This document shows, piece after piece, positions 34,050 to 42,703 of a DNA stretch of 64,000 nucleotides (position 1 is the first letter of the stretch; every line of letters starts with the position of its first letter). The notes beneath the pieces were generated by a model. The model was not told the DNA's origin. It did not search any database and worked only from the letters and a program-made list of their open reading frames with translations. The position numbers and the translations under genes were made by a program. Origin of the DNA: Tsukamurella tyrosinosolvens. Lineage in GTDB: Bacteria; Actinomycetota; Actinomycetes; Mycobacteriales; Mycobacteriaceae. The DNA lies in contig NZ_FNSA01000003.1 of NCBI RefSeq assembly GCF_900104775.1, forward strand, positions 3,968,001-4,032,000, in the 5' to 3' direction.

Positions 34050-35510
34050 GTGCAATTCACCGAACTGGACGCGTACCCGCTGCGCCCGGGTGAACTGCGC
34101 AACTGGATCCCCACCACGGGTCCGGCCGCGCGCTGGCGCGACGACCCGCGCGCCACCTCGCACGTGCACGAGGCGCACCTGCGGGGCGCGCAGTCGGTGC
34201 TGCAGCGCCGGCACATCGACGGTGGCCGCGAGTCGTGGCTGGGCCTGGGCATCGAGTTCGACGAGCCGCTCTCCATCCCCGGGATGCGCACGGCGCTGCG
34301 CGCGTGGATCGACCGGCACGAGGTGCTGCGCACCCACGTCTTCCTCGAGGACGACCGGCCGCGCCGCCGGAGCGCGCAGACCGCCACCGTCGACCTGCGG
34401 GTCAAGGCGATCGGCACCTACCGGTCCACCGGCCCCCTCGCCGAACAGCTGCTGGGCGAGTTCGACCGGTCGACGGCCCCGCTGACCTGGCCGGCCTACA
34501 TGTTCTCGACCGTGGCGCGGGAGGACTCGTTCACCCTGTTCTTCGCCGCGGATCACTCCCTGCTCGACGGCTACTCCCTCATCCTCAGCCCGTACGAGCT
34601 GCGCGAGTTCTACCGCGAGGCCGTGCACGGCGAGCAGCCGCGGCTCCTCCCCACCGGCAGCTACGTCAACTACTCGGACACCGACCGGCAATCGGCGGAC
34701 CGGGCCGGCGCGACGCACCCGGCGGCGCTGATGTGGGACGAGTACCTCAGCGAGACCGGCTTCAAACCCGACCCCTTCCCCATGCCGCTGCTGCCGCTCA
34801 GCGCGAAGGTGCTCGCGGACGAGACGCGGGCCGCCCTGAGCCGCGATCCGGACGGGGTGCCCCGGCTGCCGCAGGGGGCGCTGAACTTCCACCTGCTCGA
34901 CGACGACCGGTCCAACAACTTCACCCGCGTGTGCTCCGAGTCGGGCGCCTCGCTGGTGACGGGCGTGCTCGCATGCATGGCGAAGATCAACACCGACCTC
35001 GGCTTCGGACCGGTCTTCCGGTGCGCCGTCACCCGCCACACGCGCGACGCCGAGCAGTGGATCGCGGCGCTCGGCTGGTTCGTCGGCATCGCGCCCTTCC
35101 GGCTCGACACCACCGGCACCCGGACCTTCGGCGAGCTGGCCCAGCGGGCGCAATCCGCATGGAAGCACTCGAAGGCCGGCAGCACCCTGCCCTACCTGCG
35201 CATCGGCGAGGTCCTCGCCGACGAGCCCGGTCGCTCCCAGGCGCCGCCGCCCCGGTTCGTCGTCTCCTTCATGGACACGCGCTCGGCCCCGGGGTCGGAC
35301 GTCAACGACGCCGGCGGGGCCGGGGCGCTGCGCTCGCGGGACTACTCGATCGACGACGTCTACCTCTGGATGCTGCGCACCCCCTCCGGATTGCACGTGG
35401 CGGCGCGCTTCCCCGGCTTCGACACGGCACGCCGGAGTATCACTCTGTACCTCGGCGCGCTACGTTCGTTGTTGACCGAAATAGGCGATGCGACGGTTAC
35501 TCGTGGGTAA
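34050..35510 (+). CDS. PapA1-4-like condensation-domain acyltransferase
   Basis: A 486-residue protein resembling PapA1/PapA2/PapA3 of sulfolipid and acyltrehalose pathways in overall layout: N-terminal LRPGELRNWIP, WLGLGIEFDEPLS, DRHEVLRTHVF and the active-site DHSLLDGYS (H169, D173), with the late FVVSFMDTR segment. PapA enzymes acylate trehalose or related sugars. It lies 24 bp after sufE with no promoter visible, so it may be read through from sseA. It is longer than, and distinct from, the PapA5-like paralogues upstream. The acceptor is unknown; an acyltrehalose-like glycolipid is a reasonable guess. Confidence 0.83.
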   Translation: MQFTELDAYPLRPGELRNWIPTTGPAARWRDDPRATSHVHEAHLRGAQSVLQRRHIDGGRESWLGLGIEFDEPLSIPGMRTALRAWIDRHEVLRTHVFLEDDRPRRRSAQTATVDLRVKAIGTYRSTGPLAEQLLGEFDRSTAPLTWPAYMFSTVAREDSFTLFFAADHSLLDGYSLILSPYELREFYREAVHGEQPRLLPTGSYVNYSDTDRQSADRAGATHPAALMWDEYLSETGFKPDPFPMPLLPLSAKVLADETRAALSRDPDGVPRLPQGALNFHLLDDDRSNNFTRVCSESGASLVTGVLACMAKINTDLGFGPVFRCAVTRHTRDAEQWIAALGWFVGIAPFRLDTTGTRTFGELAQRAQSAWKHSKAGSTLPYLRIGEVLADEPGRSQAPPPRFVVSFMDTRSAPGSDVNDAGGAGALRSRDYSIDDVYLWMLRTPSGLHVAARFPGFDTARRSITLYLGALRSLLTEIGDATVTRG

Positions 35511-35596
35511 CCGAAACCGCGAGGGGACTGTCGGCTCCGCCACAAGTGAGTAGGCATACACTCGTCAGGAGTTGCGCCCGGACGGGACATGTAAGG

Positions 35597-35618
35597 GCGG
35601 CGCGCCGCTGCGCGCCGC
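35597..35618 (+). other. GC hairpin in the accA3 leader
   Basis: GCGGCGCGC (35597-35605) and GCGCGCCGC (35610-35618) form perfect 9-bp arms with a 4-nt CGCT loop, 20 bp upstream of the accA3 GTG. It could act as a terminator for upstream transcripts or as a 5' mRNA structure. The upstream stretch 35511-35596 carries a TACACT -10-like sequence. Confidence 0.45.
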
Positions 35619-35638
35619 AACGGAACGAGGAGACTTGA

Positions 35639-37447
35639 GTGGCAGCCCACGCTGACAAGAAGATCGAGAAGGTACTCATCGCCAACCGCGGTGAGATCGC
35701 CGTCCGCGTCATCCGCGCCGCCCGGGACGCCGGCCTGACCAGCGTCGCCGTGTACGCCGAGCCCGACGCCGACGCCAAGTTCGTGCGCCTCGCCGACGAG
35801 GCGTTCGCCCTCGGCGGCCAGACCTCGGCCGAGTCCTACCTCGTCTTCGACAAGATCCTCGACGCCGCCGCCAAGTCCGGCGCCGACGCGATCCACCCCG
35901 GCTACGGCTTCCTCTCGGAGAACGCCGACTTCGCGCAGGCCGTCATCGACGCGGGCCTGACCTGGATCGGCCCGTCGCCGGCCTCGATCCGCGACCTGGG
36001 CGACAAGGTCACCGCGCGGCACATCGCCGAGCGCGCCGAGGCCCCGATGGCGCCCGGCACCAAGGACCCGGTCAAGGACGCCGACGAGGTCGTCGCCTTC
36101 GCGCAGGAGTACGGCGTGCCCGTCGCCATCAAGGCGGCGTTCGGCGGCGGTGGCCGCGGCATGAAGGTCGCGTACACCATCGAGGAGATCCCCGAGCTGT
36201 TCGAGTCGGCGACCCGCGAGGCCGTCGCGGCCTTCGGTCGCGGCGAGTGCTTCGTCGAGCGCTACCTCGACAAGGCCCGCCACGTCGAGGCGCAGGTCAT
36301 CGCCGACCAGCACGGCAACGTCGTGGTCGCCGGCACGCGCGACTGCTCGCTGCAGCGCCGCTTCCAGAAGCTGGTCGAGGAGGCGCCCGCGCCGTTCCTC
36401 ACCGAGGCGCAGCGCACCTCCATCCACGAGTCGGCCAAGCGCATCTGCCGTGAGGCGGGCTACTACGGCGCCGGCACCGTCGAGTTCCTCGTCGCCGCCG
36501 ACGGCCTCGTCAGCTTCCTCGAGGTCAACACCCGCCTGCAGGTCGAGCACCCGGTCACCGAGGAGACCGCGGGCATCGACCTCGTGCGCCAGCAGTTCCG
36601 CATCGCCGAGGGCAAGGAGCTGACGATCACGGAGGATCCCACTCCCCGCGGTCACAGCTTCGAGTTCCGCATCAACGGCGAGGACGCCGGCCGCGGCTTC
36701 CTGCCGGCCCCCGGCCCGATCAGCGTGTACCGCGAGCCCACCGGCCCCGGCGTGCGCGTCGACTCCGGCGTGGACCAGGGCGACGTCATCGGCGGCCAGT
36801 TCGACTCGATGCTCGCCAAGCTCATCGTGACCGGCGCGACCCGCCAGGAGGCGCTGGAGCGCTCGCGGCGCGCGCTGGCCGAGTTCGAGGTCGAGGGCCT
36901 CGCGACGGTCATCCCGTTCCACCGCCACATCGTCTCCAACCCGGCGTTCGTGGGCGACGAGAACGGTTTCGAGGTCTACACCAAGTGGATCGAGACCGAC
37001 TGGGAGAACCCGATCGAGCCGTACACCGGTGGCCAGGCCATCGAGGAGGACGACTCGCTGCCCCGCCAGAACGTGGTCGTGGTCGTCGACGGCCGCCGCG
37101 TCGAGGTCTCGCTGCCCGGCGAGCTCTCGCTGGGCGGTGGCGGCGCGGCCGGCGGCGCCGGCGTGATCCGCCGCAAGCCGAAGGCGCGCACCCGCGACCG
37201 CGGCGCCGGCGTGGCCGCCACGGGCGATTCCGTGACCGCGCCCATGCAGGGCACCGTCGTCAAGGTGGCCGTCGAGGACGGCCAGCAGGTCAGCGCCGGC
37301 GACCTCGTCGTGGTGCTCGAGGCCATGAAGATGGAGAACCCGGTCGCGGCGCACAAGGACGGCATCGTGACCGGCCTGGCCGTCGAGCCCGGCACCGCCG
37401 TCACGCAGGGCACCGTCCTGCTCGAGATCAAGTCCGACGAGGCCTGA
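35639..37447 (+). CDS. accA3: Acyl-CoA carboxylase alpha subunit (biotin carboxylase + biotin carrier) AccA3
   Basis: A 602-residue fusion. The biotin carboxylase ATP-grasp part (about 1-455) shows [31 protein letters not shown], the glycine-rich [32 protein letters not shown] and [16 protein letters not shown]. The C-terminal biotinyl domain has EAMKMENP with the biotinylated K564. It is the shared alpha subunit for AccD partners, making malonyl- and methylmalonyl-CoA. It has a GAGGAG ribosome-binding site. BirA and AccD5/AccE in this window supply its modification and partner. Confidence 0.96.
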   Translation: MAAHADKKIEKVLIANRGEIAVRVIRAARDAGLTSVAVYAEPDADAKFVRLADEAFALGGQTSAESYLVFDKILDAAAKSGADAIHPGYGFLSENADFAQAVIDAGLTWIGPSPASIRDLGDKVTARHIAERAEAPMAPGTKDPVKDADEVVAFAQEYGVPVAIKAAFGGGGRGMKVAYTIEEIPELFESATREAVAAFGRGECFVERYLDKARHVEAQVIADQHGNVVVAGTRDCSLQRRFQKLVEEAPAPFLTEAQRTSIHESAKRICREAGYYGAGTVEFLVAADGLVSFLEVNTRLQVEHPVTEETAGIDLVRQQFRIAEGKELTITEDPTPRGHSFEFRINGEDAGRGFLPAPGPISVYREPTGPGVRVDSGVDQGDVIGGQFDSMLAKLIVTGATRQEALERSRRALAEFEVEGLATVIPFHRHIVSNPAFVGDENGFEVYTKWIETDWENPIEPYTGGQAIEEDDSLPRQNVVVVVDGRRVEVSLPGELSLGGGGAAGGAGVIRRKPKARTRDRGAGVAATGDSVTAPMQGTVVKVAVEDGQQVSAGDLVVVLEAMKMENPVAAHKDGIVTGLAVEPGTAVTQGTVLLEIKSDEA

Positions 37448-37451
37448 TTCC

Positions 37452-37679
37452 TTGGACCCGATCGGCCTGAACGTCGGGGCGTGGTACCTCACGGAACTGC
37501 GCCCCGACGCCTGGCTGGCCGATGAGGCCTACGCCTGGGCCGTCCGCGTGAACACCACCGGCGACTCGATCGGCGAGGTCACCCTCCTCCCCTCGGGCGA
37601 GGTCACCGTCGACGGTGCCGACAGCGAGGGCCTGCGCACCGCCCGCGCCGCCGTGGAACGATTCGGCGCGTCGCTCTAG
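37452..37679 (+). CDS. Small acidic hypothetical protein
   Basis: A 75-residue frame starting with TTG 4 bp after the accA3 stop. It has good actinobacterial codon bias and ends before the next gene. The composition is mixed (WYLTELRPDAWLADEAYAWA, then a DGADSEGLRTARAAVERFG helix). No family is recognised. The close spacing to accA3 suggests cotranscription. A GACGAGG sequence upstream may be its ribosome-binding site. Confidence 0.6.
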   Translation: MDPIGLNVGAWYLTELRPDAWLADEAYAWAVRVNTTGDSIGEVTLLPSGEVTVDGADSEGLRTARAAVERFGASL

Positions 37680-37722
37680 CCAAATCCCCGTGCCGGGCCG
37701 CCGGACGGGCGATGATCGAGAC

Positions 37723-38127
37723 ATGGCGAGAAAGCCGGAGCCCCCGAAGGCCCCACCCAGCATCAGCGAATCGGTCAACGACCTGGTCGACTCCGTGCGG
37801 TCCGCCGCCGGCAAGGCGATGGACAACACCGGCCGCACGGTGACCAGCGTCAGCAAGCTCAGCACCATCCCACCCGACACCATCGAGCTGATCGCCGAGC
37901 TGCCCAAGGTGATGCTCGCGATGGCCGACATGATCGAGCGCGCCAACAACGTCATCGACCGGGTCGAGCGGCTCACCGCCGTCGCCGATCCGGCCCTCAA
38001 CACGCTCGACGCCGTGTTGCCTCCCCTCGTCGACGTCACCAACAAACTCAGCGACGTGCAGCGCGGCGTCAACAAGCTGCCGGGCGTCAGTCACCTCCGC
38101 AAGGCCACCGGCCTCAGCAACGAGTGA
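37723..38127 (+). CDS. Hypothetical helical protein
   Basis: A 134-residue protein with no signal peptide or membrane helix. Long amphipathic helices (ESVNDLVDSVRSAAGKAMDN; MADMIERANNVIDRVERLTA; VDVTNKLSDVQRGVNKLPG) suggest a coiled-coil or phasin/apolipoprotein-like protein. A GATGAT -10-like element ends 6 nt before the ATG. It is convergent with the XRE-cupin regulator, 9 bp apart. I do not recognise the family. Confidence 0.75.
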   Translation: MARKPEPPKAPPSISESVNDLVDSVRSAAGKAMDNTGRTVTSVSKLSTIPPDTIELIAELPKVMLAMADMIERANNVIDRVERLTAVADPALNTLDAVLPPLVDVTNKLSDVQRGVNKLPGVSHLRKATGLSNE

Positions 38128-38136
38128 CCTGGAGGC

Positions 38137-38721
38137 TCACTCCGGTCCGCCGGCCCTGCTCACGTGGTGCGCGCGTTCACCCTGCGGGCCGTAGATGCCG
38201 AGGTACTCCACCGGCTTCCCGTCGGCGCTGCCGAACCAGTGCGGCAACCGGGTGTCGAACTCGATCACCTCGCCGGGCTTGATCACCATCTCCTTCTCGC
38301 CGAGGATCAGGCGCAGGGCACCGTCGAGGACGTACACCCAGTGGTAGCCGGGGTGCGAGACCGGCGTCGGCGCGACCCCCTCGCCCGGTCGCGGCCGGAT
38401 GACCTCTTTGAAGGTGCGCAGGCCGCCGGCGCGGCGGGTGAGCGGGACGATGGTGCGGTCCCCGTGCCGCTGCGGCTTGAGCCGCACGCGCGGGTCACCG
38501 GTCTCGGGCGCGTCGACGAGCTCGTCGAGCGGCAGGCCGTAGGTGCGCGCGAGCGGCAGCAGCAGCTCCAGCGTGGGCTTGCGCGTGCCGCCCTCCAGCC
38601 GTGAGAGCGTGCTCACGGAGATGCCCGTCGCCTCGGCGACTGCGGTCAGGGTGATGTCGCGCTCCTGCCGGATCGCGCGCAGCCGCGGGCCGACCTGCTC
38701 GAGAACCGGATCGTCTGCCAT
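38137..38721 (-). CDS. XRE-family regulator with cupin sensor domain
   Basis: A 194-residue regulator. The N-terminal helix-turn-helix (residues 10-65) reads ITLTAVAEATGISVSTLSRL. A C-terminal cupin barrel (about 105-190) contains SHPGYHWVYVLDGALRLILG and KPGEVIEFDTRLPHWF, which presumably binds a small ligand or metal. This architecture (SutR/PuuR-like) usually represses a neighbouring metabolic gene. It is divergent from the FMN reductase, and palindromes lie in the 108-bp space between them. Confidence 0.9.
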   Translation of the reverse strand: MADDPVLEQVGPRLRAIRQERDITLTAVAEATGISVSTLSRLEGGTRKPTLELLLPLARTYGLPLDELVDAPETGDPRVRLKPQRHGDRTIVPLTRRAGGLRTFKEVIRPRPGEGVAPTPVSHPGYHWVYVLDGALRLILGEKEMVIKPGEVIEFDTRLPHWFGSADGKPVEYLGIYGPQGERAHHVSRAGGPE

Positions 38722-38728
38722 GTGACCG

Positions 38729-38734
38729 ATTGTG
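38729..38734 (-). promoter_or_regulatory. -10 element of the XRE-cupin regulator (leaderless)
   Basis: CACAAT on the minus strand is followed by 7 nt and ATG 38721. Confidence 0.45.
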
Positions 38735-38755
38735 CCGAATACACCTCGCCCCGCC

Positions 38756-38780
38756 TAGCGGACCGCGGTCCGTTCCGCTA
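38756..38780. promoter_or_regulatory. Candidate operator between the XRE-cupin regulator and the FMN reductase
   Basis: The perfect palindrome CGGACCGCGGTCCG (38759-38772) lies within a wider inverted repeat TAGCGGA-N11-TCCGCTA (38756-38780). It overlaps the likely promoter of the reductase (TACGGT at 38779-38784) and lies 35 bp from the regulator start, as expected for an autorepressor site. Confidence 0.5.
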
Positions 38781-38829
38781 CGGTGGACAGCACGCCCGAG
38801 CGGGCGGCAACCCCGTCGAAAGGACCCCC

Positions 38830-39390
38830 ATGAAGATCGGCATCATCCTCGGCTCCATCCGCGACGGCCGCAAGGCCGAGCAGGTCGGCCAGTGGGTCGC
38901 CGCGGCCGCCGCGGCGCGCGACGGCGTCGAGGTCACCGTGCTGGACCTCAAGGATTTCGACGTCCCGCTGCTCACCTCCGCCACCGTGCCGGGCGCCGCG
39001 AACCGGCAGTACGACAGCGCCGCGGTCACCGCGTGGGGCGAGGCCGTCGACGCCCAGGACGGCTTCGTCTTCGTCACCCCCGAGTACAACCACTCGATCC
39101 CCGGCGCCTTCAAGAACGCCTTCGACTCGATCGGTCCCGAGTGGGCCGGCAAGACCGTCGGCTTCGTCGCCTACGGCGCCGACGGCGGCGTCCGCGCGGT
39201 GGAGCACTGGCGCCAGATCACCGCCAACTTCTCGATGGTCGACGCCCGCTCGCAGGTCAGCCTGGGCCTGTTCACCGACTTCGACGGTGCCGGCGCGTTC
39301 GCCCCGATCGACCGCCGCCCGGCCGAGCTCGCCGCGCTGCTCGACGAGCTGACCGCCGCCACCGAGCGTCACCTGGTCGCCGCCCGCTGA
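38830..39390 (+). CDS. NADPH-dependent FMN reductase-family oxidoreductase
   Basis: A 186-residue flavodoxin-fold protein. The N terminus IGIILGSIRDGRKAEQVG binds FMN phosphate, and the signature TPEYNHSIPGAFKNAFDSI is that of NAD(P)H-dependent FMN/quinone/azo reductases. The ATG at 38830 is preceded by AAAGGA. It is divergent from an XRE-cupin regulator that probably controls it. A 14-bp-arm hairpin follows the gene. The physiological substrate (quinone, nitro or azo compound, or FMN) is unknown. Confidence 0.9.
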   Translation: MKIGIILGSIRDGRKAEQVGQWVAAAAAARDGVEVTVLDLKDFDVPLLTSATVPGAANRQYDSAAVTAWGEAVDAQDGFVFVTPEYNHSIPGAFKNAFDSIGPEWAGKTVGFVAYGADGGVRAVEHWRQITANFSMVDARSQVSLGLFTDFDGAGAFAPIDRRPAELAALLDELTAATERHLVAAR

Positions 39391-39397
39391 CCTCCCC

Positions 39398-39432
39398 CGC
39401 GCCGGGCCCCGATCCCGCCGGGGCCCGGCGCG
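39398..39432 (+). terminator. Strong GC hairpin after the FMN reductase
   Basis: CGCGCCGGGCCCCG (39398-39411) and CGGGGCCCGGCGCG (39419-39432) are perfect 14-bp arms around a 7-nt loop. It begins 7 bp after the stop codon. There is no U-tract, as is common for actinobacterial terminators. Confidence 0.7.
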
Positions 39433-39485
39433 CGAGCGCCGAATCGATTAGGCTCGCAATCGTCACACGACGAGCGGGGAGCCCC

Positions 39486-41245
39486 ATGCGCTACGACCTC
39501 ATCATCCGCGACGGGCTGTGGTTCGACGGCACCGGTGCGGAGCCGCGGCCGGCCCACCTCGGCATCATCGGCGACCGCGTCGCCACCGTCGCGCGCGAGC
39601 CGCTCGACGAGGCCGGCTGCCCCGAGGTGATCGACGCCCGCGGGAAATGGGTCCTCCCCGGCTTCGTCGACATCCACACGCACTACGACGCCGAGATCCT
39701 CCTCAATCCCGGCCTCGGCGAGTCCGTCCGGCACGGCGTCACCACCGCCGTCCTGGGCTGCTGCTCGATGTCGACGGTCTACGCCCGCGCCGAGGACGCC
39801 GCCGACCTGTTCAGCCGCGTCGAGGCCGTGCCCCGCAAGCACGTCATCGCGGCCCTGGAGGACTTCCAGGACTGGACCGAGCCCGAGGGGTACGTCAAAC
39901 GCCTCGATTCCCTGCCCCTGGGACCCAACATCGCCTCCTTCCTGGGCCACTCGGACCTGCGCACCGCGGTGATGGGCCTGCGCCGCGCCACGGACACCTG
40001 GTCGTTGCCGTCCCGCGCGGAACTGCGCCGGATGGCCGAGATGCTCGACCGCGCCCTCGACGCCGGCATGCTGGGCATGTCCGGGATGGACGCGCCCATC
40101 GACAAGCTCGACGGTGACCGCTACCGCTCCCGCGCACTGCCGTCCACCTACGCCTGGTGGCACGAGCGGTGGCACCTCATCAACGTCCTGCGCAAGCGCG
40201 GCCGGATCCTGCAGAGCGCGCCGAACATCAACAATCCGCTCACGGCCGTGATGTTCTTCCTCGCCTCCGGCGACCGCCTGTCGCCGGGACGCCCCGTCCG
40301 GACGTCGCTGCTGGTCGCCGCGGATTCGAAGTCCGCCCCCGGCGCGCACCGATTCCTCAGCCGCGCCGCCGCGCTGGGCAACCGGATCTTCCGGTCCCGA
40401 GTCTCCTTCCAGCACCTCCCCCTGCCCTTCACCCTCTACTCGGACGGCATCGATCTGCCCGTCTTCGAGGAGTTCGGCGCGGTACCGCCGCGTTGCACAT
40501 CCGGGACCAGCTCGAGCGCAACGCGCTCATGGCCGACACCGACTACCGGCGGCGGTTCCGGCGCGAGTTCGCCCTCAAGAAGCACAAGCCCGGTCTGTGG
40601 CACAAGGACTTCCGCGAGGCCGTCATCGTCGAGTGCCCGGACGCCTCGCTGATCGGCCGGAACTTCGCGGACATCGCCGAGGAGCGGGGCGTCGCCCCGC
40701 TCGACGCCTTCCTCGACGTCCTGGTCGAGAACGGCGAGAAGAACGTCCGCTGGACCACGACGGTCGGCAACCACCGCCCCGCCGTGCTCGACGAGATGGC
40801 GGCGGACCCGAACTTCCAACTCGGCTTCTCCGATGCGGGGGCGCACCTGCGCAACATGGCCTTCTACAACTTCCCGCTGCGCTTCCTCAAGCGGATGCGC
40901 GACGCCGAGGAAGCGGGCCGCACGGTGCTCCCGCTGGGCCGTGCCGTCCACCGGCTCACCGGCGAGCTCGCGACCTGGTTCGGGCTCGACGCCGGATTCC
41001 TCCGCGAGGGAGACCGCGCCGATTTCGTCGTCGTCGATCCGGAGCGGCTCGACGACACCGTCGACGCCTACAACGAGGCGGAGGCGCCCTTCTTCGACGA
41101 CCTCTCCCGCATGGTCAACCGCAACGACGCGACCGTGGTCGCCACCGGCATCGGCGGCCGAGTCGTCTTCCGGCTCGGCGAGTTCGTCCCCGGCTACGGC
41201 CGCGATCAGCAGACGGGCCACTACCTCCGCGCCGGCGCACGCTGA
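39486..41245 (+). pseudogene. N-acyl-D-amino-acid deacylase-like amidohydrolase, frameshifted
   Basis: Homology to the D-aminoacylase/amidohydrolase family runs through two frames. The first (39486 to about 40480) has VLPGFVDIHTHYDAE, the metal-binding HTH, and a long (beta/alpha) core. The second (from about 40481 to 41245) carries ALHIRDQLERNALM, FSDAGAHLRN with the metal-binding Asp, and the C-terminal EGDRADFVVVD. The frames join at GCGCGGTACC (40477-40486): one extra G would restore a single protein of about 586 residues. It is either a disrupted gene or a sequencing error. An RBS-like GGGGAG precedes the ATG, and a TAGGCT -10-like element lies about 35 bp upstream. Confidence 0.8.
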
Positions 41246-41268
41246 CCCGCCGGTCGGGCCGGTCGCGT

Positions 41269-41288
41269 ACCTACCCGACCGGACGGGT
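41269..41288. promoter_or_regulatory. Candidate regulator operator upstream of mdo (site 1)
   Basis: ACCTACCCGACCGGACGGGT matches 17 of 20 positions of a site at 45255-45274 ahead of the second dehydrogenase. The arms CCCGACC and GGTCGGG (5-nt spacer) extend to 41292. It is 121 bp upstream of mdo. A related GACCCGCCGGTCGGGCC sits 10 bp further upstream (41243-41259). Confidence 0.5.
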
Positions 41289-41358
41289 CGGGACCGGCGA
41301 CCGTACGGTTTCGCCCACAAGCCCTCCCACCCACTCCTTTCCGCGCCCACAGTGTGCC

Positions 41359-41383
41359 TGTGAGATGGATCACGCCATCTCAC
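41359..41383. promoter_or_regulatory. CRP-like site overlapping a 9-bp-arm inverted repeat before mdo
   Basis: TGTGAGATGGATCACG (41359-41374) matches the CRP/GlxR consensus TGTGA-N6-TCACA at 9 of 10 defined bases. It overlaps GTGAGATGG-N6-CCATCTCAC (41360-41383), a perfect inverted repeat. It lies 27-51 bp upstream of the mdo ATG. Confidence 0.5.
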
Positions 41384-41409
41384 CGGACCGCAGACGCAGG
41401 AGAGACGAC

Positions 41410-42681
41410 ATGGCCATCGAGCTGAATCAGATCTGGGACTTCCCGATCAAGGAGTTCCACCCCTTCCCCCGCGCGCTGATGGGCGTCGGCGCGCACGACA
41501 TCATCGGCGTGGAGGCCAAGAACCTCGGCTTCAAGCGCGCCCTGCTGGTGACCACCGGCCTCCGCGGCTCGGGCATCATCGAGGAGCTCATCGGCAAGAT
41601 CGAGTACCAGGGCGTCGAGGTGGTCCTGTTCGACAAGGTGGAGTCGAACCCCAAGGACTACAACGTCATGGAGGCCGCGGCGATGTACGAGAAGGAGAAG
41701 TGCGACAGCATCATCTCCGTCGGCGGCGGCTCCAGCCACGACGCCGCCAAGGGCGCCCGCGTGGTCATCGCGCACGACGGCCGCAACATCAACGAGTTCG
41801 AGGGCTTCGCCAAGTCCACCAACAAGAAGAACCCGCCGCACATCGCCGTCTCCACCACCGCCGGCACCGGCTCGGAGACCTCGTGGGCGTACGTCATCAC
41901 CGACACGTCCGACATGGACAAGCCGCACAAGTGGGTGGCCTTCGACGAGGCCTCCATCGTGACGCTCGCGATCGACGACCCGCTGCTGTACTACTCGTGC
42001 CCCCAGCACTTCACGGCGTACTGCGGCTTCGACGTGCTGGCGCACGGCAGCGAGCCCTACGTCTCGCGGCTGGACTTCGCGCCGTCGCTGGGCAACGCCC
42101 TGTACTCGATCGAGCTGGTCGCGAAGAACCTGCGCGAGGCCACGTTCGAGCCGCGCAACCTCAAGGCCCGCGAGGGCATGATGAACGCGCAGTACATCTC
42201 GGCGCAGGCCTTCAACTCGGGCGGTCTGGGCATCGTGCACTCGATCTCGCACGCCGTCTCCGCCTTCTTCGACAGCCACCACGGCCTTAACAACGCGATC
42301 GCGCTGCCCCGCGTGTGGGAGTACAACCTGCCCTCGCGCTACGAGCGGTACGCCGAGATCGCCGTCGCGATGGGCGTCGACACCCGCAACATGACCACGG
42401 TGCAGGCCGCGGACGCCGCGGTGGAGGCGGCGATCCGGCTCGCGAAGGACGTCGGCATCCCCGACAACTTCGGGCAGATCCGCACCGACTCGTACGACAA
42501 GAACCAGATGAACTCGGGCAAGTACGCCGGCCGCGGCGAGGTGATCAAGGGCGACGAGAAGTCGGTGCTGGCGATCTCGGAGCACATCCAGGACGACTGG
42601 TGCACGCCGGGCAATCCGCGCGAGGTCACGGTCTCCTCGATGATCCCGGTCGTGGACCACTGCATCAACGGCACGTACTGA
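41410..42681 (+). CDS. mdo: Mycofactocin-associated methanol dehydrogenase (NDMA-dependent, Mdo/Mno)
   Basis: A 423-residue iron-containing alcohol dehydrogenase (type III). It has VGGGSSHDAAKGA (nucleotide binding), STTAGTGSETS and the metal region GIVHSISHAVSAFFDSHHGLN (H residues separated by the usual spacing). Over its whole length it resembles the nicotinoprotein methanol dehydrogenases of mycobacteria and Rhodococcus, which hold NAD(P) tightly and pass electrons to mycofactocin in vivo or to NDMA in vitro. The following MoxR, VWA, dehydrogenase, kinase and regulator genes are those found around M. smegmatis mno. It starts with an AGGAGAG ribosome-binding site. Confidence 0.9.
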   Translation: MAIELNQIWDFPIKEFHPFPRALMGVGAHDIIGVEAKNLGFKRALLVTTGLRGSGIIEELIGKIEYQGVEVVLFDKVESNPKDYNVMEAAAMYEKEKCDSIISVGGGSSHDAAKGARVVIAHDGRNINEFEGFAKSTNKKNPPHIAVSTTAGTGSETSWAYVITDTSDMDKPHKWVAFDEASIVTLAIDDPLLYYSCPQHFTAYCGFDVLAHGSEPYVSRLDFAPSLGNALYSIELVAKNLREATFEPRNLKAREGMMNAQYISAQAFNSGGLGIVHSISHAVSAFFDSHHGLNNAIALPRVWEYNLPSRYERYAEIAVAMGVDTRNMTTVQAADAAVEAAIRLAKDVGIPDNFGQIRTDSYDKNQMNSGKYAGRGEVIKGDEKSVLAISEHIQDDWCTPGNPREVTVSSMIPVVDHCINGTY

Positions 42682-42703
42682 CGCCACCAGGGAGGAGACG
42701 GCC

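Noticed and set aside
40470-40495. Programmed ribosomal frameshift in the amidohydrolase
   Set aside because: No slippery heptamer or downstream pseudoknot is evident, and the family is normally encoded in one frame; a mutation or sequence error is simpler.
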